Positions 55,780-63,404 of a stretch of 64,000 nucleotides of DNA are shown one piece after another. The notes under the pieces were generated by a model. The model was not told the origin of the DNA. It saw only the letters and a program-made list of their open reading frames with translations, and ran no database searches. Source of the stretch: Streptomyces sp. SAI-127. GTDB taxonomy: Bacteria > Actinomycetota > Actinomycetes > Streptomycetales > Streptomycetaceae. Position 1 is the stretch's first letter, and each line of letters begins with the position of its first letter. The stretch covers positions 1 to 64,000 of the forward strand of contig NZ_JARXYJ010000002.1 of NCBI RefSeq assembly GCF_029894425.1, read 5' to 3'. Both the position numbers and the translations under genes were made by a program.

Positions 55780-56316
55780 CTATCGCTGCGTACGGAGTCC
55801 GTCCAGGATGAGCGCGAGCATGCGGGGGGCCCGGTCTTCGGGGCCGGCCGCAGCGCGCCAGAGTGCGGCGGTGAGCTGGAGGAAGTCGCCGGGGTCGGCG
55901 TCCGCGCGGATGCTTCCGTCCTTCTTGCCCGCGTCGAGGATGTCGGTGATCGCTGCGATGACCGGGCCGTAACTCTGCTCGCTGATCGCCTGGTGCGCGC
56001 CAGGGCTGAGGGCGTCGCCGAGACCGTGCTTTCTGCGCATGGCATCGACCAGATCGGTCGTCCAGTGGCGGAGCGCTTCCAGCGGCGACATCCCGGCCAG
56101 CAGGTCGGGCACGGTGCCGATGATGCGGGCGACCTCGTCCTGGTAGACGGCCAGGACCAGCGCCTCGCGGGTGGGGAAGTTGCGGTAAAGGGTGCCGGCG
56201 CCGACTCCTGCCCGCTGGGCGATCTGGTTCATCGACGTGTTGCCGTCGGCTGTGAGCGCTTCGCGGGCGGCAGCGAGGATGCGCGCCCTGTTCTCAAGGG
56301 CGTCTGAACGGACCAC
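55780..56316 (-). CDS. TetR family transcriptional regulator
   Basis: 178 residues from GTG 56316 (AGGTGAGG upstream). HTH at about 10-55 (ARILAAAREALTADGNTSMN, QIAQRAGVGAGTLYRNFPTR), then a C-terminal ligand domain. It is divergent from the aldo/keto reductase, with two near-identical palindromes between, so it should repress both its own gene and the AKR-DUF998-epimerase run. Confidence 0.93.
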   Translation of the reverse strand: MVRSDALENRARILAAAREALTADGNTSMNQIAQRAGVGAGTLYRNFPTREALVLAVYQDEVARIIGTVPDLLAGMSPLEALRHWTTDLVDAMRRKHGLGDALSPGAHQAISEQSYGPVIAAITDILDAGKKDGSIRADADPGDFLQLTAALWRAAAGPEDRAPRMLALILDGLRTQR

Positions 56317-56334
56317 GGGACCTCACCTTGCTAA

Positions 56335-56374
56335 GTGGAGAGTTCTCCACTACGTTATGCGGAGAGCTCTCCAC
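56335..56374. promoter_or_regulatory. two TetR operators
   Basis: Site 1, GTGGAGA-GT-TCTCCAC (56335-56350), and site 2 with the perfect palindrome GGAGAGCTCTCC (56361-56372) inside the same pattern, centres 24 bp apart. The shared core is GGAGA-N2-TCTCC. They lie between the TetR and AKR starts. Confidence 0.8.
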
Positions 56375-56391
56375 ATACTCTAAGGAGCGTC

Positions 56392-57441
56392 ATGCAATAC
56401 ATCAAGCTCGGCATGACCGGCCTCGACGTGTCCCCGATCGCGATCGGCGCGATGACCTACGGCGAGCCCGACCGCGGCCACCCCGTCTGGTCGAAGGGCG
56501 AGGAGGACGCACGCCCGCTCATCAGGCACGCGCTGGAGACGGGTATCAACTTCTTCGACACCGCCAACATGTACTCGAACGGTTCCAGCGAGGAGATCCT
56601 CGGCCGCGCGCTCAAGGACTTCGCCGACCGCGACGCCGTGGTGATCGCCACGAAGCTGCGCCACCCGATGCGGCTGGGACCCAACGGCCGCGGCCTGTCG
56701 CGTAAGGCGATCATGACCGAGGTCGACCATTCGCTGCGCCGCCTGGGCACGGACTACATCGACCTCTACCAGATCCACCGCAACGACCACGCGACCCCCT
56801 GGGAGGAGACCCTCGAGGCGCTCAGCGACCTCGTGAAGGCCGGCAAGGTCCGCTACCTCGGCGCCTCCTCCATGCATGCATGGGAGTTCGCGAAGGCGCT
56901 GAACCTCCAGAAGCAGCACGGCTGGGCGCGCTTCGTGTCCATGCAGAACCACTACAACCTGCTCGCCCGTGAGGAAGAGCGAGAGATGGTCCCGCTGTGC
57001 CTGGACGAGGGCGTCGGCACGATCATCTGGTCGCCGCTGGCCCGCGGCCGCCTCGCCCGGGGCTGGGACGACGCGCGCTCGACGGCGCGTTCCGAGACGG
57101 ACGGAGCCTACGCCGACCTGCTCTACTCGCCCGCACAGGAGGCGTCCAACCACGCGATCATCGACGCGGTCGGACAGGCCGCCGACGCCCACGACGTCAG
57201 CCGCGCACAGATCGCGCTCGCCTGGCTGCGCCGCCAGCCGGTCGTGACCGCACCCCTGGTCGGCGCAGGCTCGATCCGGCAGATCGACGAGGCCGTGGCC
57301 TCCCTCGACATCGAGCTCACCGACGACGACGTACGCGCCCTGGAAGCCCCGTACACCCCCCGCTACGACTGGCAGGGCGTCTCCGACGAGGCCGAGTTGG
57401 AGGCCATCCGCCGGCGCGTCCCCGGCATGGCCCTGGCATGA
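56392..57441 (+). CDS. aldo/keto reductase
   Basis: 349 residues. Catalytic tetrad: Asp in NFFDTANMYSNGSSEE, the Tyr four residues later, Lys in IATKLRHP and His in YQIHRNDH. The NADPH phosphate loop is near the end (LVGAGSIRQIDEAVASLDIE). AAGGAG lies before ATG 56392. Its stop overlaps the DUF998 start by 4 bp. Reduces aldehydes or ketones; the local TetR probably senses the substrate. Confidence 0.94.
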   Translation: MQYIKLGMTGLDVSPIAIGAMTYGEPDRGHPVWSKGEEDARPLIRHALETGINFFDTANMYSNGSSEEILGRALKDFADRDAVVIATKLRHPMRLGPNGRGLSRKAIMTEVDHSLRRLGTDYIDLYQIHRNDHATPWEETLEALSDLVKAGKVRYLGASSMHAWEFAKALNLQKQHGWARFVSMQNHYNLLAREEEREMVPLCLDEGVGTIIWSPLARGRLARGWDDARSTARSETDGAYADLLYSPAQEASNHAIIDAVGQAADAHDVSRAQIALAWLRRQPVVTAPLVGAGSIRQIDEAVASLDIELTDDDVRALEAPYTPRYDWQGVSDEAELEAIRRRVPGMALA

Positions 57442-58157
57442 ACCCTTTCGTCCGCTCCGGCGCCGCCGCCCGCGCCGGAGCCCTCCTCATCCTCCTCGGC
57501 CCGCTCGTGTCCTGGCTCGCCGAGTTCATCACCGCCGCCGCATGGCAGGACCCGCCCTACTCGCCCCTGCACCACTGGGTCAGCCACCTCGGCCTGACCG
57601 GTCCGCCGCAGACCGCGTTCGGCCAGCTCGCGAACTCCCCCCTCGGCGCCGTCATGGACGTCGGCTGGGTGCTCTACGGCACCCTCCTGATCGTCGGCGC
57701 GTTCCTCCTGTTCGACCCCCGCAAGGGCACCCGCCCGGTCGTCGTCCTCATCCTCGCCGTCCTCGCCGGTGTCGGGGTCTCGCTCGTCGGCATCGTTCAG
57801 GGCTCCAACGCCAACGTCGAGAGCGGCCTGATCGCGTTTCACACCTTCGGCGCGCAGGGCGTCATGCTCGCCGGGAACATCATGGCGATCGCCGTCGGAA
57901 CCGGCGGAGCCGGCATCGGTCTCAGCAGGGGCCGGTCGATCGCGAGCATCGCACTCGGCACCGCCGGACTGATCGCGTTCCCCCTCTTCATGGCCGACGT
58001 GTTCACCGGCTGGATGTGGAACGTCGGCATGTTCGAGCGAGCCGTCATCTACCCGATCATGATCGGCCACGCCCTCCTCGGAAGCAGCGTGGCCGCCGCC
58101 CAGCGGCGTCATACGACGGACCCGCTGCCCCCTCTTGACGCACGACCTGCGAGCTGA
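57438..58157 (+). CDS. DUF998 membrane protein
   Basis: 239 residues, about six transmembrane helices (ARAGALLILLGPLVSWLAEF, VLYGTLLIVGAFLLF, VVVLILAVLAGVGVSLVGIV, and three more) with the family's SPLHHWVSHLG and MDVGWVLYG loops. Function unknown. Translationally coupled to the AKR gene (ATGA overlap), and 11 bp before the epimerase-type gene. Confidence 0.9.
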   Translation: MNPFVRSGAAARAGALLILLGPLVSWLAEFITAAAWQDPPYSPLHHWVSHLGLTGPPQTAFGQLANSPLGAVMDVGWVLYGTLLIVGAFLLFDPRKGTRPVVVLILAVLAGVGVSLVGIVQGSNANVESGLIAFHTFGAQGVMLAGNIMAIAVGTGGAGIGLSRGRSIASIALGTAGLIAFPLFMADVFTGWMWNVGMFERAVIYPIMIGHALLGSSVAAAQRRHTTDPLPPLDARPAS

Positions 58158-58168
58158 GGAGACACAAA

Positions 58169-59218
58169 ATGACACAGGTACTGGTCACCGGAGGGACAGG
58201 ATTCATCGGGAGCTGGTGCGTCCTGACCTTGCTCGACGCAGGGCACACCGTCCGCACCACCGTCCGCGACCCGCGGCGCGAGCCGGCACTGCGCTCCTGG
58301 CTTCACACGGCCGCACCGTTCGACGACGACCGTCTCACGGTCGTACGCGCCGACCTCGAGCGCCCCGACGGCTGGGACGACGCCGTCGGCGACTGCGACT
58401 TCGTCCTTCACGTCGCTTCGCCGACCCTGCGCCATACACCGGCGAACGACGACGAACTCGTGGTCCCGGCACGGGAGGGCGTCTTGCGAGTGCTGCGCGC
58501 CTCCCGCGACGCCGGCGTGCGTCGGGTCGTCCTGACGAGCGCCTTCGGTGCCATCGGGATCGGGCACCCCCGGCGCTCGACCCCGTTCACCGAGGAGGAC
58601 TGGACCAACGTCGACAGCGATATCCCGCCCTACCAGCGGTCCAAGACGCTCGCCGAACGCGCCGCCTGGCAGTTCGTCGAAGAAGAAGGTGGCGGACTGG
58701 AACTGACAGCAGTTCATCCCGTGGGGGTCCTTGGACCGCTGCTCGGCCCCGACGACCCACCATCCCTGCGTCTGGTCCGCAGAATGCTCGAGGGACGGGT
58801 GCCTGCATGCCCTCCCTTCGGTATGGGCTTCGTCGACGTGCGCGATGTCGCGGATCTGCACCTGCGCGCGATGACCGATCCGGCAGCCGCCGGCGAGCGC
58901 TTCCTCGCGACCGCCGGGCACAGCCTTCGCGTCATCGAGATCGCGCGCATTCTGCGCGACCGCCTGGGCGAGCGCGCCGCCAAGGCCCCGGCCCGCGAAC
59001 TGCCCGTGTGGCTCGCGCACGCCCTGAGCACGGTGAACCCGGAACTGCGACTCCTGAGGCACCAGCTCGGCCGGGATCTCGACGCCACGAGCGCCAAGGC
59101 CGAGCGGCTCCTCGGGTGGCGGGCACGACCCATCGAGGACACCATCGAGGACACCATCGCGGACACCGCCGAGACTCTCCTCGCCCAGGGCGTCGGTGAA
59201 CGACCTGCTCGTAACTGA
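58169..59218 (+). CDS. NAD(P)-dependent epimerase/dehydratase-type reductase
   Basis: 349 residues, extended SDR. Cofactor motif VLVTGGTGFIGSW, catalytic Ser in VLTSAFGAIG and Tyr-Lys in YQRSKTLAER. Similar to dihydroflavonol/aldehyde reductases. Ends with three repeats of four residues (IEDT, IEDT, IADT) from a 12 bp DNA repeat. GAGGAG lies before ATG 58169. Third gene of the TetR-controlled operon; the set looks like a carbonyl-detoxification or modification pathway. Confidence 0.93.
   Translation: MTQVLVTGGTGFIGSWCVLTLLDAGHTVRTTVRDPRREPALRSWLHTAAPFDDDRLTVVRADLERPDGWDDAVGDCDFVLHVASPTLRHTPANDDELVVPAREGVLRVLRASRDAGVRRVVLTSAFGAIGIGHPRRSTPFTEEDWTNVDSDIPPYQRSKTLAERAAWQFVEEEGGGLELTAVHPVGVLGPLLGPDDPPSLRLVRRMLEGRVPACPPFGMGFVDVRDVADLHLRAMTDPAAAGERFLATAGHSLRVIEIARILRDRLGERAAKAPARELPVWLAHALSTVNPELRLLRHQLGRDLDATSAKAERLLGWRARPIEDTIEDTIADTAETLLAQGVGERPARN
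59132..59167 (+). repeat. 12 bp tandem repeat, three copies
   Basis: ATCGAGGACACC twice and ATCGCGGACACC once, in frame near the end of the epimerase gene. In-frame, so copy number change would only alter tail length. Confidence 0.85.
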
Positions 59219-59349
59219 CCGATGCGGCAACAGCCCGTCCGGTCCCGGGCCGCGATCCGGCCCGTCTCGTGGCAACGGAACACTGCCCACCGGGTGATGT
59301 CGCAGACGAAGCACCGCCGATGGCGGGACAGTCCCACACGGCCCAGTAC

Positions 59350-59835
59350 TCACCCTCTCCCGAACGGTCCAATTGGTGCTGTTCGCGGCGCACTTGGTGT
59401 GGGCGGACCCTCAGCTTGATGCTGGCGGACCCCCGGCGGCATCGGCTCCCGCCGCGGGGGCCTGCCGCCCAGCCCCGGGACCAGCACGGCCGCCACTGCC
59501 AGATGCATCAGAGCGAGGGATACCCGGGTGCCGCTGTCCATGCCGTCGCCGATGAACGGCAGGAGGGAAACGACCAGTACGGCGCCGGCCACCCCGGTCC
59601 AGATGGCGCGGGCCCGCCGCACCCCGAACCGCTCCAGGGAGGCCAACAGTCCCCAGCCGGAAAGCGACGCGAGCAGTGCGACGACGCCCACGGGCACGGC
59701 GTGGATGTCGAGACTCCGCTCGCCGTCCTCGATCCGCAGCCGGTGCCCCAGCAGTGGGTCCGCGACCAGCCACATCAGCACCGGGGCCAGGACGGACAGG
59801 GCCGTCACCCCCAGGCGCCTTCTCCGCACGCTCAC
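59350..59835 (-). CDS. DUF6069-like membrane protein
   Basis: 161 residues. Four hydrophobic segments (LGVTALSVLAPVLMWLVADP, VPVGVVALLASLSGWGLLAS, AIWTGVAGAVLVVSLLPFIG, VSLALMHLAVAAVLVPGLGG) and a Pro-rich tail. This matches small actinobacterial DUF6069 proteins. The ATG overlaps the TetR stop by 4 bp (59832-59835), so it is translated with its regulator. Confidence 0.85.
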   Translation of the reverse strand: MSVRRRRLGVTALSVLAPVLMWLVADPLLGHRLRIEDGERSLDIHAVPVGVVALLASLSGWGLLASLERFGVRRARAIWTGVAGAVLVVSLLPFIGDGMDSGTRVSLALMHLAVAAVLVPGLGGRPPRREPMPPGVRQHQAEGPPTPSAPRTAPIGPFGRG

Positions 59836-60443
59836 TTGGCGCCCTCCGAGAACGCCCCGTGCAGGAAGACCTCCACCAGCTCCTGTGGGGTCAGGTCGGG
59901 CTGGTCCTCCGTACGCGGCTGGGTGAACAGCAGCCCGAAGAAGAGGGCCGCGATCTGCTCCGGCGGCCGGCGCAGGGCGGCCTTGTCGGGCTCCAGCAGT
60001 TCTGCGAGGGCTGCGCGGAGACGGGTCGTCGATTCGGTGCGGCCCGCGCCGCGCACCGTGCCGGGGTGCTTGCCGCCGCCATGCCCCAGCGAGCCGGCGA
60101 TCGCGCCCATCCTGGCCAGGTGTGCCTGCAGCGCCTCGGCCGCCTCCGCGAGCCGGTCGGGCAGCGGCTGGGACAGGTCGATCGCGTCGAGCTCGCGGAC
60201 CGCGTGCTCGGGGGAGAGCGCCTCGGCCATGCAGGCCTGCAGCAGCTCGTCCTTGTCGGCGAAGACCCGGAAGATCGTTCCCTCGCCGATGCCTGCGGCG
60301 CGGGCGATCTTCGCGGTCGTCACCGCGGCGCCGTACTCGGCGATCAGCGGGATCGCGGTCTGGATGATCATCGCGCGCCGCTGCTCCGGCGACATGGCGG
60401 GGGCGCGGCGGCGGGTGGTCTGGTTCTCCCTGGGTGCTGTCAT
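59832..60443 (-). CDS. TetR family transcriptional regulator
   Basis: 203 residues. HTH at about 20-65 (RRAMIIQTAIPLIAEYGAAV, TTAKIARAAGIGEGTIFRVF) and an all-helical ligand domain. Heads an operon with DUF6069. The start ATG 60443 lies 7 bases after a TACTCT box on the minus strand, implying a leaderless mRNA. Its operator repeats are in the spacer of that promoter. Confidence 0.94.
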   Translation of the reverse strand: MTAPRENQTTRRRAPAMSPEQRRAMIIQTAIPLIAEYGAAVTTAKIARAAGIGEGTIFRVFADKDELLQACMAEALSPEHAVRELDAIDLSQPLPDRLAEAAEALQAHLARMGAIAGSLGHGGGKHPGTVRGAGRTESTTRLRAALAELLEPDKAALRRPPEQIAALFFGLLFTQPRTEDQPDLTPQELVEVFLHGAFSEGAK

Positions 60444-60450
60444 GCCTGTG

Positions 60451-60497
60451 AGAGTACGGAGTGAGTCCTCACTCCGTCAATGAGTGAGGACTCACTC
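60451..60497. promoter_or_regulatory. TetR operators and leaderless minus-strand promoter
   Basis: Site 1: ACGGAGTGAG-TC-CTCACTCCGT (60456-60477), 10 bp arms around a 2-base centre. Site 2: GAGTGAG-GA-CTCACTC (60482-60497). Centres are 23 bp apart. On the minus strand TTGACG (60480-60475) and TACTCT (60456-60451) flank site 1 as -35 and -10 with an 18 bp spacer. Repressor binding would also affect the divergent ArsR-SRPBCC gene. Confidence 0.85.
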
Positions 60498-60528
60498 CGG
60501 TGGACATCTTCGCGGGCCGGCCTCGTCC

Positions 60529-60559
60529 TTGACAATAGGCAGGTGAATACCTGCATAAT
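60529..60559 (+). promoter_or_regulatory. promoter with ArsR-type operator in spacer
   Basis: TTGACA (60529-60534, perfect -35) and CATAAT (60554-60559) with a 19 bp spacer. The spacer holds CAGGT-GAAT-ACCTG (60540-60553), a perfect 5 bp arm repeat. GTG 60567 is 7 bases downstream, so a leaderless start is likely. Confidence 0.75.
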
Positions 60560-60566
60560 GTTGAGC

Positions 60567-61376
60567 GTGAGCCTAGAAGCAACAGCGATGGACTCGGTGT
60601 TCAAGGCGCTGGCCGATCCCACTCGGCGGCTCCTGCTCGACCGGCTGCGTGAGCACAACGGGCAGACACTGCGCGAACTGTGCGAGCGCCTTGAGATGGC
60701 CCGTCAGTCGGCGACGCAGCACCTGGACATTCTCGTGCGGGCCAACCTCGTCACCGTGGTACGGCGCGGCCGGGAGCGGCTGCACTACCTCAACCCGACC
60801 CCGATCCAGGAGATCGAGGAGCGCTGGATATCCGGCTTCGACAGGCCCCGTCTGCAAGCGATCAGCGCCATCAAGCACCAGGCAGAGGAGTACGCCATGA
60901 CCAACGCACCGACAACCGTGCCGGACTACGTATACGTCACCTACATCCGCGCCAGTGCGGAGCAGGTGTGGCAGGCCCTGACCGACGCCGACCTGACGGC
61001 GCGCTACTGGGGACACGCCAACGTCTCCGACTGGCAGCCGGGCTCGGCATGGGAGCACCGGCGAGCCGACGGCTCAGGCAAGATCGACGTGGTGGGCCGT
61101 GTCCTGGAGGCCGAGCACCCGACCCGGCTGGTCATCACCTTTGATGACGCCCCCGACGCCGAATCGCCGAGAGAGCCGTCGGTCGTCACCTTTCTCGTCG
61201 AACCGCATCAGGACATCGTCCGCCTCACCGTGACCCACGAGAAGCTCCCCAACCTGGAGATGCTGGGCGGCATCTCGGCCGGCTGGCCGGCCGTGCTGGC
61301 GAACCTCAAATCGCTGCTGGAGACCGGCGAGGTCCTGCCGCAGGCGCCCTGGGAGATGTCCCGCGCCCACGCCTGA
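60567..61376 (+). CDS. ArsR regulator fused to SRPBCC (AHSA1) domain
   Basis: 269 residues from GTG 60567 (ATG 60588 is an alternative). Residues 8-100: ArsR winged helix (DSVFKALADPTRRLLLDRLR, LRELCERLEMARQSATQHLD, LVTVVRRGRERLHYLNP). Residues about 110-260: AHSA1 fold (VYVTYIRASAEQVWQALTDA, DLTARYWGHANVSDWQPGSA, VVTFLVEPHQDIVRLTVTHE). In the 52 kb operon the same two domains are separate genes. The fused form may bind its ligand directly and control its own promoter. Followed by the DinB-like gene. Confidence 0.93.
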   Translation: MSLEATAMDSVFKALADPTRRLLLDRLREHNGQTLRELCERLEMARQSATQHLDILVRANLVTVVRRGRERLHYLNPTPIQEIEERWISGFDRPRLQAISAIKHQAEEYAMTNAPTTVPDYVYVTYIRASAEQVWQALTDADLTARYWGHANVSDWQPGSAWEHRRADGSGKIDVVGRVLEAEHPTRLVITFDDAPDAESPREPSVVTFLVEPHQDIVRLTVTHEKLPNLEMLGGISAGWPAVLANLKSLLETGEVLPQAPWEMSRAHA

Positions 61377-61423
61377 GCCGCGACTCTCCCCTCTTCCCCG
61401 TACCGCCCAGAGAGGTGCACGAC

Positions 61424-61948
61424 ATGCTGGACACTGCCCCACTCCAGGACGCCTACCGAGCACTGCTCGACGCAGCCGCCACCGTGGCCGACGCCGACGA
61501 CCCCGCCCCACCACACGGCGAGTGGAACGCCGACCAGATCCTTGCGCACGTCTCTCTCATCGGCGCCGCCACCATCGCCGCCGTCGCAGGTATCGCAGCG
61601 GGGGCCAACACGACGTACGACAACCGGATCGCCCTCGACGCCTGGACCATCGAGCGAACCATCGCTCACGCCGGCGGCAACGCTGGGCTCCGGGACCGCA
61701 TCAGCGGCCAGGCAGCCGCCCTGTGTGCACTCGCCGGAGGTGCGGCGCTCAGCGACGCCGAGCTCAGTACCCTCGCGCCCGCACGGCTCCTGTCCAACGA
61801 CACCCTCCTGGTCGATCAGCCCATGTCGCTGCGCGACATCGTCACTGGCCTGGCGGAGGCAGAACTGCCCGGCCACACGAAACAGCTCCTCGCCCTCCTC
61901 CCCACCCGGCCCACGGCCGAGGCCACGCAATCGGTCAACCATTCGTAG
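61424..61948 (+). CDS. DinB/maleylpyruvate isomerase-like helical protein
   Basis: 174 residues from ATG 61424 (AGAGG 8 bp upstream). A four-helix pattern: LQDAYRALLDAAATVADADD, GEWNADQILAHVSLIGAATI, ERTIAHAGGNAGLRDRISGQ and LRDIVTGLAEAELPGHTKQL. The WNADQILAH motif with its His and the late GHTKQLLALL helix resemble DinB/mycothiol-dependent maleylpyruvate isomerase N-terminal domains, but only some of the usual metal-binding His are visible. Downstream of the ArsR-SRPBCC gene and probably in its operon. Specific function unknown. Confidence 0.75.
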   Translation: MLDTAPLQDAYRALLDAAATVADADDPAPPHGEWNADQILAHVSLIGAATIAAVAGIAAGANTTYDNRIALDAWTIERTIAHAGGNAGLRDRISGQAAALCALAGGAALSDAELSTLAPARLLSNDTLLVDQPMSLRDIVTGLAEAELPGHTKQLLALLPTRPTAEATQSVNHS

Positions 61949-61955
61949 GAGGTGC

Positions 61956-63272
61956 TCAGGCGATGACGAAGCTGGGGCGCAACAGTCCGGCGGGGTCGTA
62001 CTTACGGGCCAGCTGCAGCAATCGGTCACGACGCTCGGCGTCGAACAGTTCTGCGGCGGCGCGTTGGTCGGGTCGTCCGAGAGTGAAGTTCGGCGAGCTG
62101 CCTACGGCGGTCCCGGACCAGCGGGCCAACAGTTCATCCTGCAGCGCCCGCGCACTTGCCGCGTTCGGCTTGGTTGTCGGGGATACCACACACAGCAGGT
62201 ACATCGCCTCGCGGTGGCTGACTGCGTTCGGCACCCTCGGCGGAGTGGACAGCGCCCCACCGAGATGACGTACCGAAATGATGGAGCGAACCGACCGGCC
62301 TGGCGCTGACAGGGCGATGGCGTCGCGGAGACGTTCCTCGTCGATCGCCCGCAGCAGGACATTGTCGGCGACATACGCGTGCGGCTGATCCGGTTCGCTG
62401 AAGACGGTGTCGGACCGCCGGTACGGGATCTCCCGCAAACCGTCGTACGCAGGTCTCAACGCCCGCAACGGGGCCACCAACTCGTCTGCCTCCGCAGCCG
62501 AACCCAGGTAGGCGATCTGGACATGGGCCATGTGCCGCTTGGAAACCTCAAGCGTGGTCATCGCCGAGGTCATCTCCGAGGGCATTGTCGCCGTCCAATG
62601 CAACCAGGTTGAGACAACCTCCGGCGTCTCGCCCAGGTCGAAGATCAGGCCGCCCCCGACCAGCCCGGCGACCGGCATCAAAGCCATCTCCAGCGCGGTC
62701 ACGATGCCGAAGCTCCCGCCACCGCCGCGGAGCGCCCAGAACAGGTCCGGCTCCTCGTGTTCCGAAACCGTCAGCAGGGAGCCGTCGACGGTGACCAGCT
62801 CCAAGCGCGTGACATGGTCCGCGGCGAAGCCGTAGCGACGAGCCATCAGCCCGATGCCGCCGCCGAGCGTGTAGGAGACAGCGCCGACCCCCGGCATGCT
62901 CCCGGACAGCGGTGCCAGATCGTGGCGTGCGGCGGCCTCGATCACGTCGCGCCACCGCGCTCCAGCGCCCACCCATGCGGTGCCGGCACCGGGGTCGACA
63001 TCGACACTGTCCATCCTTCGCGTCGACACCAATACACCTTCACCGGCGAGCGGGTTGGCGAGTCCATGTCCCGTGGCCTGGACCGCGATCGGCATACCTG
63101 ACTCCGCGGCGTGCCGGACGGCCGCCACGACGTCGCCGGCGGCCCCTGCCGCCACCACCTGGGCCGGCTGATGTTGCTCCCGCAACTGGAAGCCGGCACG
63201 GTGCTCGTCGTACTCGGCAGACCCTGGGTGGTACGCCACCGGTGATGCGGCGTCGGTCGTGTGGGCACTCAT
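61956..63272 (-). CDS. FAD-binding oxidoreductase (BBE/PCMH type)
   Basis: 438 residues. FAD-binding PCMH domain (about 35-205): AVQATGHGLANPLAGEGVLV, with the His that often carries covalent FAD, SYTLGGGIGLMARRYGFAAD and DLFWALRGGGGSFGIVTALE. The C-terminal BBE-like segment ends RRDRLLQLARKYDPAGLLRP. Such enzymes oxidise alcohols or natural products with oxygen. The second attachment Cys was not identified. ATG 63272 has AAAGG upstream. Divergent from the WYL regulator. Confidence 0.9.
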   Translation of the reverse strand: MSAHTTDAASPVAYHPGSAEYDEHRAGFQLREQHQPAQVVAAGAAGDVVAAVRHAAESGMPIAVQATGHGLANPLAGEGVLVSTRRMDSVDVDPGAGTAWVGAGARWRDVIEAAARHDLAPLSGSMPGVGAVSYTLGGGIGLMARRYGFAADHVTRLELVTVDGSLLTVSEHEEPDLFWALRGGGGSFGIVTALEMALMPVAGLVGGGLIFDLGETPEVVSTWLHWTATMPSEMTSAMTTLEVSKRHMAHVQIAYLGSAAEADELVAPLRALRPAYDGLREIPYRRSDTVFSEPDQPHAYVADNVLLRAIDEERLRDAIALSAPGRSVRSIISVRHLGGALSTPPRVPNAVSHREAMYLLCVVSPTTKPNAASARALQDELLARWSGTAVGSSPNFTLGRPDQRAAAELFDAERRDRLLQLARKYDPAGLLRPSFVIA

Positions 63273-63404
63273 CGCGAGCACCTTTCTGGATCGGGGGGTG
63301 CGTGCGCGTACCCACTCGGCGAACAGGCAGGTGGTAGGTACGCATCCACCAGCCTCACCGGGATATGCGCCGTATCGTGTCGCAATTCTTGAAAAGATCG
63401 GTGT

